Shown here: positions 1-12,935 of the stretch, in pieces
How positions within the stretch are numbered: position 1 is the first letter of the stretch
How the letters are laid out: every line of letters starts with the position of its first letter
NCBI GenBank assembly: GCA_963669155.1
Contig: OZ022589.1
Location: forward strand, 17,173,922 to 17,237,921
Direction: 5' to 3'
Length of the DNA stretch: 64,000 nt
Source: Arbacia lixula
Taxonomy: Eukaryota; Echinodermata; Echinoidea; Arbacioida; Arbaciidae
Notes under the pieces: generated by a model
What the model saw: only the letters and a program-made list of their open reading frames with translations
Database searches by the model: none
Told to the model about the DNA's origin: nothing
Position numbers and translations under genes: made by a program

Positions 1-492
1 AGGAGGAGGGGGGGGGGGGAGAGCTCAACAACCTTTTGCACATCTCAATAGGGCTATCTTCTATACACTAAAATTACTTTTAAAAAAGCGAAGCTATTTC
101 CCATTTGGGGACTAAGAACATAGCAATGTTTGGCAGGTAAGGACACAAATAGTGTTGTCATTTGCTCTGGAAATCTTTTTAAACATCTTTAATTAATTGA
201 TTTCATGAAACATCACTTTTTTGCGGTCCTCCAACATCAACCCATAGGTTGTCAAGAGGATTTCCTTAGTTCGCTAAGGTCTGAATGCTTACAAACAATA
301 TAAGTGCATAATTTTTTGTTATATTGTGACGCAGTAAACTCCATTAAAAGTTTCTCAAATGCATACAGCTAGCTACCTGCATTTTTAGTATCTAACAGGG
401 GAAGTAAGATTTCCTGAGCTTTCATGCCCGACTTCAGTGAGAAAGCTAGCGTGTGATATGGAACCTATCAGGCCAGTATATGCACGGTGTCC

Positions 493-765
493 CAGCCTCA
501 GAATTAATTCTCCGGAAAGGGTTTGATCGCGATATTTCGCTACTTCAATCTCATAGAAACCCGGCTACTGAAGATCTTTGTCTTGTCAGTATAAATATTG
601 GACTGTGGGCTGATTTTGGCAACCTCTGGCTGTATTCTTCCGAGATGGACTGATCGCGATATTTCGCTACTTCAATCTCATGGAAACCTGGCTTGTGAAG
701 ATCTCTCACTTTCTTGAGAAGGGCTTTGTCAGTGCAAATGTTGGACTGGGGGCTGATTTTGGCAG
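493..765. repeat. Local tandem duplication, about 127-bp period
   Basis: Two units start at 493 and 620. Both contain GATCGCGATATTTCGCTACT followed by TCAATCTCAT and end in GGCTGATTTTGGC. The second unit has about 18 extra bases inside. The copies differ enough to be old. The minus strand reads open through both but in different frames, so I do not call it coding. Confidence 0.75.
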
Positions 766-1449
766 GGTCTTCTTCCTCTCTTGAACAAATGTTTGTGTAA
801 CTGTTGAAGATGAAAGCAGGAGCCAAAACGCCTGCTCTGGTCCCTAACTTCTTCATGTCAAGTGGCCTACCAAGACTCTTCACCCTGCTTCACCCAACGG
901 AAGAAAAGGAAATATGGGTGACTGCGACAAGAGGACCAGAGGAGCGGAGAAGACCACCAAACAAAAGACAATGGTACACACACATACACAAATACACACA
1001 TACACACACACGAGAGAGAAGTCTTGAGCAAACAACCCAAAGTAAAGTGACACAACACTTGGAAAAGATGATGCGGTACATGCTCTGGTAGCTACTAGCC
1101 CTACTTGGTCTAGTTTTCTTTGTAAAAAAAAAAAAACTACCAAGAAGTATTAAAACTAGGCTTGCATAAAGTTCAGTATATCTTCTGATTTCTCATCTTT
1201 CTTGTTCTTTGCAGAATCTGATTAGAACAGGACCTTGCTTGTACATACTGTTTGGAAGAATGTTCCTGGAAATGGCTTCTTGACTGCAATAATGTTCCTT
1301 GTGAAAAATATTAGTAAGCATAGTCATCATTACGCCTCCTAATGAGATCATAGCAAGATGTGTTATGTTACTTTTTGGTTAGTTCTTTTCTATCAATTTG
1401 GCAACTCCCTTCTCTTCTTTCTACATTTCTAATTTTGTATCCCTCTCTG

Positions 1450-1483
1450 TCTTTGTAACTTCTTTATCTCTCCCTCTCTTTCT

Positions 1484-1519
<36 letters not shown>

Positions 1520-1620
1520 CATCTCACACCCCTCTTCCGCTCCCCCTCCTTCCCTCCCCAACCTCTCCTTACCCCTCGACCTCTTATTATACTCTTCCAA
1601 AATTACTCCTCGACCTTCTT
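1450..1620. repeat. Polypyrimidine tract
   Basis: A C run and a (CT)n run (about 1485-1520) lie inside a wider pyrimidine-rich block. Confidence 0.85.
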
Positions 1621-2459
1621 TTCTTCATCTGTCCATCAAGACCGGAGAGATGAAGCATATTTACTCCTTCTCCCACCCACAATCCACTCCATTCTTTCTA
1701 CCCTTTCATAAATTCTGCTGACAGATTCACCTAGATATCTCCCAAACAAGCCTCCGAGCATCAAGCAAAATGTGTGACTCAAAGAAATACTTCAGTCCCT
1801 CCTAGATTTGCCCAATATTTCATCAAGTTCAAGCTCTCCCCCTCCTCCTCCTCCTCCTCCTCCCTCCCTCCCACTCCCCAAGAATGTGGCCCCATCTCTG
1901 CTCTCATTCCTCCCCAAACTTCTCATGAAATAGCTGCCGAGAGACACATCGGCTTTGCTTCCGTGTTTGAATAATAAACAGGTAGCGAAAAACAAGCACA
2001 TGGATTTGGAAAATCAAGTAAACATTTCAAATATCAGTCGGACCTGGAGATGGCCAGCCAGCTCTGGACGATACCACCATAAATAAACATGCCACAGTTT
2101 TTTGCGCTGGCTCACGGTATTTTGGCAGTCAGTGTCACAATTTTCGTCTTGGTCGTTATCATCTTGGTTGACGAACTTTGTCATTCTATCACACTTACCT
2201 ATCATCACCCCAAACTTTAGAGAAAGAAATATGGCCGACCAACATGACACAATGGAGAAAAAATGCGGGTCGGTATAAACGACTCCAATGTTTGATCAAA
2301 GTCACTGCTTGAAAGGAAAGTGTATACAAAATAAAATCAAAAATGATTTTTTTTAGAGAGAGAGAGAGAGAAGCTTGTGTATGCCAACTGGTGTTAATAT
2401 ATGACAACATGTTCTATACTTCATTTTTATAATCATATCATGAATTAATGAACACTTAC

Positions 2460-2496
2460 CTGGAGCAGAATGATTCAGACATCGCCAGAAAGAAGT
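2460..2496 (-). CDS. RECK: RECK exon 4: 37-nt exon closing the first CC knot
   Basis: The exon is only 37 nt. Its acceptor is strong (TTCTTTTCCATTTCAG) and its donor is near-perfect (CAG|GTAAGTGTT). Phase 0 gives TSFWRCLNHSAP plus a G that starts the next codon, matching vertebrate VEIWNCMNSSLPG: Trp, Cys, Asn, Ser and Pro are shared, and Gly is expected at the split codon. The Cys here is the last of the knot, nine residues after the previous one, exactly as in human. The next exon would begin in phase 1; I found no match to the expected GW-x-GL-x-CC segment between 1 and 2459, so it lies beyond the window edge. One of the two alternative frames has a stop; the other is open but does not fit the phase. 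Confidence 0.88.
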
Positions 2497-2787
2497 CTGA
2501 AATGGAAAAGAAGAAGAAATCAAACATTAACTATGAAATAATGCAATCACGCTTTCCTGAACATAACAAGACCCTTGTTTTACCTTATATCGTCAACATA
2601 CCTTATACAAAAATGGGTTCATGAATCAAATATGCCAGAGAAATGGAGACCTTGCGTCCTGGTTCATAAGTATTGAGTCAATATCCATAACCCTGGTGGA
2701 TAGTGTCGCTGTAGGACAAGCAGTAGATCGCAGGGCCTGTCTTTTTCTTTGCTTATATTTTTCTTTGCTCTTTTTCTTTGCTTAAAT

Positions 2788-2808
2788 AACCCTAACCCTA
2801 ACCCTAAC
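2788..2808 (+). repeat. Short interstitial telomere-like repeat
   Basis: Three and a half copies of TAACCC follow a TTTCTTTGCTTA-type tandem stretch (2737-2785). It is inside an intron, so it is not a chromosome end. It may reflect double-strand break repair or simple slippage. Confidence 0.6.
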
Positions 2809-3939
2809 AGATTGATCAACCAGTCTTATTACTACAGAAGTTTAGAGAGTAACAGCAATAACAAAGCTTATATCTAAATGGATAATAGTTCATCAATAAA
2901 AAAAACATATTTTCATAAGTATGAACTAAGAAATGAAAATTAAAGACAAACTGTGAAGACGCAATGTTTCTCATACCGGCATGTATATCTTATAAGTGGA
3001 TTCAGTGAGTTTGTTTCGTGATTCCAATCTTGAACAGTGGCCCCCTATAAATTATTTCGTTTGATTAGCTTTCCTTTTATATATTTTTGGAATATTGTAA
3101 TACTTCAATCCTATAAACCTCAATGGTAAGGGATAGGTGGGGTATAAGACTATGGGAGTTGTAATCACTGGAGTGCCAATTTATTCCATATTTTTCTTTT
3201 GTCAAATTGCATATCGCAGAGTGTGCATTGTGTTATCCATATGTAAATCATTATGTACCAAGGTATTTGTCATGTTCTTTCTAATTTCGTTATATTATGA
3301 AGTGTTTATCTACATGTTTATATGTTTATACTCTACTCATTGAATTGCATTGTGCAGTATAATTCATGTAGATAATGTATGTATATATTTATAATGCCAA
3401 CAGAGTGAATTTTCATTGAGAACAATCAAGCTAATGAATGAATGAATATGTTATGAACAGAGTTCATTGTGAGTTCCACTCTAATTTGACTTCAGTAAAG
3501 CAGGAACATCCCAAAATGATATAAATATTGAAAATAAACCAAAATTTGACCCATTAATGAAGCCAGGATGAATCTGCCATGATATGGTATGTGAATATTA
3601 CCACTACCACCCTTACCTTTAACTACTAGCACACTATCATGTACACAAGATCAAGATTTACAAGAGGATTTCCCAACCCAGGCAAAAAAAAAATGATCAA
3701 ACGATCTTTTGCCAGAGACCTGACAATAATGTCTGGGTGAGAAAGCATCACACTTGTACTTTGATTGTGAGACGAGGTTTGAGCATCTCGGCATGACAAC
3801 GCTGATGGCATGATCCCAACATCCAACCTCTCCTCCCTCACTCCCACCCTGGCCTGGCCTGCCTGGAGGTCTCCGCCCACTACATCACACCTTCAGTCAC
3901 TGCCTCGCTCGGAGCACTGCACTTTTACCCAGCGACTCT

Positions 3940-4004
3940 TTCGGTCTCTCTCTTTCTCCTCCCCCCTGCCTCTTTCTCTCTATATCTCTCTCTTTCTCTC
4001 TCTT

Positions 4005-4044
<40 letters not shown>

Positions 4045-4390
4045 CTCTCCCAGCCTCTATTTCTCTCTGCCTCATTCTATATCTGTGTGGCTGTCTCTGT
4101 CTCTCTCTCTCTGTCTCTTTATTATCTTCATCTGCTAATCTCCCTCTGTGAACCTTTCTGTCTCATTTTGTCTTTGTCTTTCTCACCTCCCCCTCTGAAT
4201 TACTATTTCTGCCCTTTTCCACCTGCATATCCCTTTCCCCTTTCCCCTTCTCTCTCTCTTTTACTCTTCTCCCTACTTACCTCTATTTTCTTTTTCTTCC
4301 TGTCTTCCATTTGTCTCTCTCATCACACTCCCTCTCTTTCTCTCTCCAATTCTACCCCTCTCTCTTTCTCTCTCTCCCACTCCCTCCTCT
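3940..4390. repeat. CT-rich block with (CT)n core
   Basis: About 450 bp of nearly pure pyrimidine; the uninterrupted CT core is near 4010-4041. Long Ser/Leu/Pro-only frames arise from it. Confidence 0.85.
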
Positions 4391-5151
4391 GAATCGATGA
4401 ATCAAGGCATGGGCCCATGATTGAGGAAGATTATATGACAATAATCTAATCAGCGGCTAAAATCTCAGAGTGTGAAAACATGCCATGATCAATTATCAAC
4501 ACATTCTTCACCAAAACACTTCCCTTTCATTTCCACCGGTCTCCCTCCTCCCTTCTCTCATCTTCTTTACCTTCGCTTCATCACATTTATGGGCAGGAGG
4601 AGGGAGGGGGTGTGTTTGTGCCTTTACGGAAGGCCCGCAACACATTGCGGCAGCGACAACTGCTCACGGATTGATTCAAAATCAATACCCGACACGCAGG
4701 GGAGCAGGGATCGGTAGCGAGGGGAACGCTCACGCGTCGCTGCCGGGGTGTTAGTGGTGCCTCGTCGCCACCGCGGTGTGGGGAGGCGCCTGAGACAAAA
4801 GGTGTGCCAAGCGACGCTTACACTACGCCTACCTCCAATTTTCTGGCTCGCAACAGCACATATGGAAGAGGATGCGTCAAGCAATTTAACGAAGTGTGTT
4901 AAGCCAATTATCAACACCATTTGTGGTGGCGTGCAGTGGGAAAGGAAAGGGGAAGGAGAAAGGAGGGGAAAGTTGAGGGGATTGGTGAGAGAGACAGGAA
5001 GGGAAAGAAAGAATGTGAACATACATATAGACAGTAGAGGGAAAATGAGGTAACTGGAGAGTGTCCAAAGTAATACAGGTAAAAAGAAGGAAGAAATTAA
5101 TCAAGGTAGATAGTGATTGGAAAGGGAGACAGGAAGATAAAGAGAGGAGGA

Positions 5152-5435
5152 GATGAGGGAGAGGGGGGAGAGGGAGGGAGAGGGAGAGAGGGAGGGAGGG
5201 AGGGAGGGAGGGAGGGAGGGAGGGAGGGAGGGAGGGAGGGAGGGGGGAGGGAGAGGGGAGGGAGGGGGAGGGAGGGGGGAGGGAGGGAGGGAAAGAGGGA
5301 GGGAGAGGGAGGGAGGGAGGTAGGGAGGGAGAGGGGGAGAGAGGGGGGGGGGGAGAGGGAGGGAGGAAGAGAGAGAAAGAGAGGAGATAAGACAGAGAAA
5401 GAGAGGGAAAGGAGAGAGAGAGAGAGAGAGAGACA
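5152..5435. repeat. (GGGA)n and GA purine tract
   Basis: About 280 bp of nearly pure purine, with a GGGA tetramer array at about 5190-5340. It could form triplex or quadruplex DNA. Confidence 0.9.
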
Positions 5436-7689
5436 AAGAATGTAAGAATATGAATGACAAATATACGGAGGAAGCGGATAAGGGGAGTTGATGAGAGACA
5501 TGGTTTTAAACCATGAAGAGGAAGGAACTCCATCACGCATCACTGGAGTGATGCCAGCATTCACCCAAGCCACCTTTGTAAGATTGTCCTGGGAAACCGG
5601 GAGGATAAACCGTCTTGAAACGTTCCCCGCCTCTCGCCGCGAGGGCTCCGCTAATTTCACCCGGCTCAGACGGGTTGCTACGGCGATGAGACTTAATAGG
5701 ATTCTGGATCATCATCAGTACCCCGACCGCCGAGCGAAATTAAGCAAACTATCCGCCCACTTTCAACTCACAATTGATGCAAGCTTTAAACATTGTTATC
5801 TCTCCCCAGCAAAATGTTAGAAAAAAATGCTCTCAGAACAGTTAACTACAAGTCATATTTAAAAAAAACTTTTATATTGAAAATTATACAATCTCTCTTA
5901 AAAAAACAATGGTGTTTCAGCCTTAAGTTTTGTGTTGCATTGTCCTGAGAAAAAAAATCTTCAAACTGTAAAAAGGGCTAAAAGATTTAACTGAAACCAA
6001 TGCTTAATTTTGAAGTATGTGTACTATAAAAAGGACAAATGATATTATCATTTGATTCCATTTACTCTTCCTGAGCCAGAACATAAACAATTTTCACCTT
6101 TGTATTGATAATATTCATCAAAGGCCTACATCAAGTTCAATAACAAATTCCAATTAATTCATTACTTAAACATTTTGTTTAATAATTTACACATTCACTG
6201 TACCTTATATCAAGTTATTATAACAAAACCAATTTTTATCAAGGGAATGCCGATTTAATCTGCCTCTCAGAGGAGTGAATCAAAATGCAGGGATTAACAA
6301 AATCTACTTCCTCGTCTAAACAAAGATGCCATCAACAGGCAGCTTGTGTCCTCTTAAAAACAACAACTTCATAATGAAACAATCAGTTTAAGTGAATTGA
6401 ATAATTTATTATCAAAGCAATTACCGAAAATGGGTAACTTGGTGAGAGCCACAAACGGCTGCCCCGATACCATCTCCCCGGAGAAATCAAATCTGAAATC
6501 AAATTCCTCACTTTCATTCCGCTGCTGGTATCACTACCGGACCCTGACAACGCCTTTGGTAATAAATCTTTCATAATCTAATAAAACAATTCCTTAATTT
6601 TTCATAAATTGCATTATAGGGGCACGGGGCGGACAGCTTTCTTTACTGGGTGAAGGAGACAGATATTCAATTACTTAGCAAATTACTGACTTTGTTCGTG
6701 GCGAGACACTGACATTTCAACTTTATTTTTCCTGAAAATGGTGACACAAATGCAATTTGATGGTAACCAGCTTGTCATAATGTAAGTTTGCGAAGAGCTT
6801 TACTAAGGGAAGGGGTATGGGGTGGGTGGCCATTTCACCCCTCCCCCCATAACAATCATTTCTATACAGGTACCCAGCAAAAAGTGGACAGATACAGGTG
6901 ATGGGGGGGGGGGGATTAATCCTCAAGCCTGATGGTAGAGAACAAACACAATGAGGCAGATATACATTATACCTTTTAAGACAGAGAAGTTTTCATGGGG
7001 ACCTTTTGGGGGATAAAGATATGGGTTTGCAGGGGTCAGTTTTGCAATCCAGTGGGTGGGGTAGGGGTGGGTGTGGGGTGGGAGGGGTGACTCAACTCCT
7101 TGAACTTGTTACGGTGTGAGTCTATCATCATTTACTGCTCAGAAATAAAAATATTTGACAATTTTGGATCCTGCACAAAATGGAATTTGTATGTAGTGCT
7201 TGATTGAAAATCCATCTATGGCGTATGACTGGTCAATTTTGAGCAATGTTTGTTGCATTATAAAGCAGAACACCATATTCAGTGTGTTTTATCACTTTTA
7301 TGAATAAAAATATTCAACTCATTGAGGCTTATGCATGAACACATCAAGAACAGGGGCAGACATTCAGCATAAACTGCCAATCTAACTAAGGCCACCTGGG
7401 ATGGTTCAGAGTTATAAGTAACCCACCTCTCTTGTTTGCAAATATGAATAATAAATCATTGTATTTCAATTTCACCTTCATTGGAACTCTATAATACAAA
7501 TTGTTACTGGGGTGTTTTTCTTTTTAGAGAGTGGATCAATAACTTATTTATCTTACAGGTAGTGTGTTTGAATGACGAAGCAATTGACACTGGTATCAAT
7601 GAATTATTGATAGGTTACAGCTGTGAGGGCTTTGAATTCAACACTGTTTTTGACCTCGTGATCCAATTTCTGCCCTCGTTCATTATTCC

Positions 7690-7847
7690 TGTCACTCTTT
7701 CACTCTCTCTCCCTCTTTCTCTTTCTATCTCACTTTTACTCTCGCTCACACTCTCTCAGTCACTCACACTTTCTCTCTTTCTCAATCTCTCCATCTCTCC
7801 CTCTCTCTTTCTCCTTCTCTCCCCCTCTCTCTCTTCTCCGTCTCTCC

Positions 7848-7909
<62 letters not shown>

Positions 7910-7910
7910 C
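7690..7910. repeat. CT-rich block with long (CT)n
   Basis: Interrupted CT repeats lead into a pure CT run at about 7852-7907. Confidence 0.9.
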
Positions 7911-8229
7911 CCTTTCATTCATCTCATTTCCACTATTCAAAGCAAAAAAAAAATGAGAGTAGGCTAATATGCGATGAAGTAAATATATGATCGTCTGATT
8001 AATCTTTCATGTTCCCAAAATACCAGATTTATCATGAAGCGTGTTTGCGAGGGAGGAGAGGGTGGAATGGGAGCTTACTATCTGGAGCGTATCGGGAGGG
8101 GGAAGGAAGGCGCGATGTATGAAAGATTGAGGATGGGGTGATATATTGCCTCCAATGAATAGTAACAGGGGGGTGTAATGAACTAGGAGGCAGAAAGAGA
8201 GGATCCACCCAGAGGGGCGGGGAATGCAG

Positions 8230-8410
8230 AGGGGATGAGGGTGGGGGGGGGGGGGGGGTAGAGGAGGTAGGGTGATAGAAAGAAGGGCGGGGAATAAAGG
8301 GGGGGGGGAGAAGAAAGGATGCTAGAAAGAGGGGCCAGAAATGTATGTGTTGGGGGGGGGGGAGTGGAGGAGGAGAAAGGGTGATAGAAAGAGGGGCAGG
8401 GAATGTGGGT

Positions 8411-8450
<40 letters not shown>
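8230..8450. repeat. G-rich block ending in (GA)n
   Basis: Several G runs (8247-8258, 8300-8308, 8353-8362) alternate with a GATAGAAAGA(A/G)GGGC-type motif repeated about every 60 bp, followed by GA repeats at 8412-8450. Confidence 0.8.
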
Positions 8451-8454
<4 letters not shown>

Positions 8455-9119
8455 TAAATCAAATGTTGGTAAGGAGGAAAACTGGATCAACAAGAAGAGG
8501 TGATTTTTAGTAGAGCAGCCAAGATGATACAATGAAAAAGAAACAAATGCCATTCATGTAAAAAGGAAGATAACAAATAAATGTGAGATAGATTCAATTA
8601 ATGTCCATGATTACAAAGTTCATAATACCCATGTGTTTGGACACCATATGTTGCATAGATGAAACATGGATAATTGTAAAGAAAGAGAAGGGGGTGTGAA
8701 CAAAGATATCAACCAAGAGATTTTAAAGATACAAAGCAGTGACAAAGATGAGACATATGATGGGAAATATGATAATAATGATCATTGCAAACTAATGGGC
8801 GTATGAAGAGAGATTTTTTGGGGGAGATGGAGTGATAACAGACACCAATACGATATTAAACAGAGATTAAAAAAAAAAAGCAGAGAAGTTGAGATGGAGA
8901 AGGGATACAAAATTGAGATGAGGGTGCAAGAGGGTTCTAAAGCTAAGCATTATGACAAAGAGGAAAGACTGAAGGGGGGGGGGAGAAAAATGATTTATCA
9001 GCACTTGTAAATCAGTAATGAGTGGTCTATTTGTCAACTGGCCTTGTTACAAGCTCCACAGTACATCATAAAAGAACCCAACAAGGACATTAATCACTCA
9101 TAAATGCTCTCTGTCCGCT

Positions 9120-9362
9120 GGTCCCTCTCTCTCTTTCTCTCTTTCTCTCCTCCTCTCCTCCTCTCCACCTTCTCCCTATGTCTCAGCAGCTTGTGTGTGT
9201 GTGTGTGTGTGTGTTGGGGGGGGGGGGGGCATGGGTGTGCCTCTGTCATGTACTACCCTGACCTAGCCTGTTTTCTTTCTCCCGGTTTCCTGTTAGCATT
9301 TTATTCTAAACAATACTTTCCCTCTCTCCCCCTTTCCCTTTTCTGATCAATCTCATCATTCT

Positions 9363-9420
<58 letters not shown>

Positions 9421-9440
9421 CCTCTCTCTTTCTCTCTCTT
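9120..9440. repeat. CT, GT and G-run microsatellites
   Basis: A (GT)n run near 9193-9214 is followed by a G run, then a (CT)n run at about 9365-9410. Confidence 0.85.
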
Positions 9441-10504
9441 TTGAGTGTATATGTATGTTATTTACAGAGGCTCCTTGCAAACTTGCTTACCAATGTGTAT
9501 CTCTCATAAAGCTGTATCATGATGGCACATGAATGAGGCCTATGTTCCACTATCATAAACATATTCACATTGATGATATACATGGATCCAATGTAATAGC
9601 TCCTATCAAAAGAAGAGCTAAAAACAGGCTTACTAACTTGATTCATACAAACTAGAAACAGAATGAAGCTGTGTCAAAAACTGCTAGCATTTCTTCTATG
9701 TTAAGTTTTCAAAAAAAAGGTACATAAACAATGAAAAGAGATTTAAAACATTCTTTGCTATGTTCTTGCTTTCATGTGCATCTGCAAACAACATTGTACC
9801 TGCATATTTAACAGATGCCCTTTTCAGAGAAGATTGATTCATTTGATTTATTTTTTTTAAAGTCTTGTCTGTATGAAAATTAAAGATGATAATATGAAAT
9901 ACTTGTATACTTGTACATTGTCTGCTAAAAAGAGGATTAAAGAGAGAGAGAACAACATTAACAATGAAGGATGAAATGACAGAATGAGTATTGTTAAAGT
10001 TTCTAGTTCAATAAACAATGGTTATTCTATGCACAATACATAAGAAAGATAGTACATACAATATAATATGAGACTCATTACATCTGACTAACACAATTCC
10101 TATTAGCCAATAAACATGATTGAAAATATGGGATAAACTGGCCTTGAACTTCTCAATATTACGCTTTTGCCACCTGATGAGCATTTGATGGACAAACTGT
10201 TGTGTAAGTATAATGCAAAGTACATGCACCTGGGGAAATTCTAATGTGTGACTGAAATTACAACTAGCTGTCCACAAACTTTGACCCTTTAAAGTGGCCA
10301 GTGACCCTATGAAGAGGTCACTCACTAGCTTTGTCCAGGAGGAGAGGAGGAAGTGGTCAGAGTCTGACCCTGAATGTCAAGTGCTTGGAGCTAATGTCCA
10401 CTGTATGGAGTGTCCAGTCGATGTCCAGTCTGTGTCCACAGCCAGACCGGTTGGGACAACATGGCTGTCCAAGGCTACACAAACATGACCAAGACAAGCA
10501 CACT

Positions 10505-11198
10505 TAGTCTGACTTCCAAGCTGTTTGGTAATTTATAATCCGCACTATTAATTGAACAGGTCTGTCTGCAGAAGAGTAAGTTCTTCCAGCATATCCACAT
10601 GGTAAAAATTAATTGTATAGCTATACCGTTTCGGTATAGCTCTAAGATTAAAATCTGCATGTGGACGTTGAATCACGACGTTGTATAAAGAAACATATAA
10701 GGAAACATGAGTCTGGTCATCCTTTCGAACTAGAACGGTATAAAGAATCATGATGCACCATGCGTGTGGACATGACAACGATATGTCATATAACTTGGCG
10801 GGGCTTAGCATGACTGCTCGTGCAAATGACCCAATCAACTCAAAGTACTGCACACTCGCCAAAGACAGACAGGATCCTGTTCCCAAAATGATGATTCTCT
10901 ATCAAGTTTTAGTAAAGGTTTGTTTCGCTGTGGACACCCCATTTTCTATACCATGTTTCTTTATCGAGTTTCTGTATAGATTTTTTGGTGTGGGGACACC
11001 CTGTTGGGTATACGATGATTCTTTATACGACATATCGCTATACCACTTCCGTACAGCTATAAAATTAATTTTTTGCATGTGGATGCAGGATTCTTTGGCT
11101 CACCCAAAAGAAAAAAAAGAATCTCACTAGTCCGGTGATAACTAGACTTTACATTTTAGTTTGGATTAGAAAAGTCCAACAGCCTGGAAGTCAGGCTA
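10505..11198. mobile_element. hAT-like non-autonomous element carrying a nested insertion
   Basis: The ends are inverted: the left end starts TAGTCTGACTTCCAAGCTGT and the right end, complemented, TAGCCTGACTTCCAGGCTGT. The flanks AGCACACT and AGCAGATT match at 6 of 8 positions, fitting an old 8-bp target duplication. The family recurs at 18499-18701 and 41044-41270. Most of its interior is a second element (10585-11090), so its own sequence is only about 190 bp, close to its 203- and 227-bp relatives. Confidence 0.65.
10585..11090. mobile_element. Nested inverted-repeat element, 506 bp
   Basis: The left end TCCAGCATATCCACATGG and the complemented right end TCCTGCATCCACATGC continue as an imperfect inverted repeat of about 45 bp, including TTAATT and ATAGCT. 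Both sides carry TTCT, a possible 4-bp target duplication. Inside, GTGTGGACA-like and TTCTTTATAC-like motifs recur in both orientations. No coding capacity is seen. The superfamily is not assigned. Confidence 0.55.
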
Positions 11199-11324
11199 AG
11201 CAGATTGACCATGGTGGACCTTTAGGCTGTAAGCTCTATGCATGTTTAATTTGAGCAAGAATCACTGCTTAAGAGTAAAAATGGTGATACCAAACGCATA
11301 TTCTGTGTCAAAAAGCAATGTTCT

Positions 11325-11445
11325 TTGCATAATAACAGTAATAATAACAATAATAATAATAATAATAATAATAATACTACTACTACTACTACTAATAATA
11401 ATAATGATGATAATACTAATGATAATCATAATAATAATAGGCCTA

Positions 11446-11480
<35 letters not shown>

Positions 11481-11520
11481 GATAATAATAATAATATTAA
11501 AAATTATAATGATAATAATT
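11325..11520. repeat. (AAT)n-type trinucleotide microsatellite
   Basis: About 195 bp of AAT/ACT/GAT triplets, including a pure ACT run near 11377-11392. Reading frames through it give Asn-, Thr- or Ile-only peptides and are not genes. Confidence 0.9.
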
Positions 11521-12299
11521 GCATTTATAAGGTGCTTTACACGGGCATTTCACGCTGGTTTTCTGTCTATATAAAACCACTATACTAAATATTGGGATTA
11601 TGTATTTATACAATATACTATACACTATTCTATATCTTGGGATACACAAGTGATAACTCGATAACTTGGTGTTAAGAGGCTTTGAGCCCTGCTTAATATT
11701 CTGCAAAGAGCAATGATTGAAAGTTGCATTAGTCTGAGGATATCACAGCGTAGAATGACTGATCACTGTTTATGTTCATGTTGATAGGCTTTTCTGGAAT
11801 TATGTATGTGTTTATGATAGACATATATATGGCCGATTCTCAATTTAATCCCAAGCACATACATGACTCGTATGCGACAACCAGTAATGGTGATTGTACG
11901 TTATGGACAGATACAGAAAAAAAAACATCACCCATTCAATATTCACACTCGTAACTGATATGAAGTGCAGGTGTAATTATGACTTTCTTCAATCAGAGCA
12001 TTACTTTGAAATAATACTCTGTTTCCCTTCCTTTCTACCTATTTTTACTCATTGAGCAGTCATTTATAACTGAAAATGCAGGTATTTTTTTTAATTTGCT
12101 GTAGAAAGGGCAAAATATGATTATTCTTGCAAGGTATGGTCCCAGCTGTAGGTTTCTTGCATGGTGTTTGCATGTACCTTAACAACAAACAGTGGCCTGC
12201 TAGAACCAACACACTGCCCACAGTGATAATTAGCCTACAAATGTCACACGCCCTAACCAAGGACTTTTCAATTTGTCCCTCAGTAAGGAGGATTTACAC

Positions 12300-12340
12300 A
12301 GAGAGAAAGAGAGAGAGAGAAGGAGGGAGGGAGGGAAGGA

Positions 12341-12392
<52 letters not shown>

Positions 12393-12425
12393 GAGAGATG
12401 AAGAGTGTGAGACAGAGAGGGGGGG
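12300..12425. repeat. (GA)n microsatellite
   Basis: GA repeats with GGAAGGA interruptions; the pure core is near 12345-12383. Confidence 0.9.
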
Positions 12426-12935
12426 GGATATTGAGATACAAATCCACATATCAAAGGAAGGGATAAATACAGGCAGAGAGATGGAGAGTGGGAGAGATGC
12501 TTACAAAGAAAGAGATAAATAAAGAGATAGGAAGGTTGAGAGAAATACAGATAGAACATGTGAGAGAGAGATAGAGATGGAGAGAAAGAGATTAACCATG
12601 TATGATAGAAAGAGAAAGAGAGAGAGAGGGGTATATGTGTGTCCTACATCCTTATAGAGATGATGAACCAAACCTTCACTAATTAATTGAAATACACTTT
12701 TTATGGCCTTGTGTCATCCAAGGGCACATCGTCATGGTAACACCAAATTGAAACGTCACCTCACAGCCCGTACAATACAGCTCAAATCATTATAAACTTG
12801 AGCTCATACTAAGCAGGAGTATCAAATGAATATTTGTATTGTCATCTCCATCACGGACACTTTTCTATCAACATTAAGACCGTTTGGGTATGCCATTCAA
12901 GTTCACAGGGGATAAGGGCTAAATCTATGAGCAGT

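Larger units (their letters stand above)
1..2459 (-). other. RECK: RECK intron 4, partial
   Basis: This is the left edge of the window, beyond the exon 4 donor. It contains a local tandem duplication (493-765), short AC/CT tracts and a polypyrimidine block near 1450-1620. No further RECK exon was found here. Confidence 0.7.

Noticed and set aside
551-883. 110-residue minus-strand frame across the local duplication
   Set aside because: The two repeat units are read in different frames, there are no convincing splice sites, and no family is recognised.
2788-2808. Telomere or chromosome end
   Set aside because: Only about three and a half TAACCC units, inside an intron between two RECK exons.
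4886-5660. Long minus-strand frames rich in Ser, Leu and Pro
   Set aside because: They are translations of the GGGA/GA purine tract; the same low-complexity peptides appear in several frames at once.
11242-11588. Asn-rich or Ile-rich frames
   Set aside because: They translate the AAT trinucleotide microsatellite.
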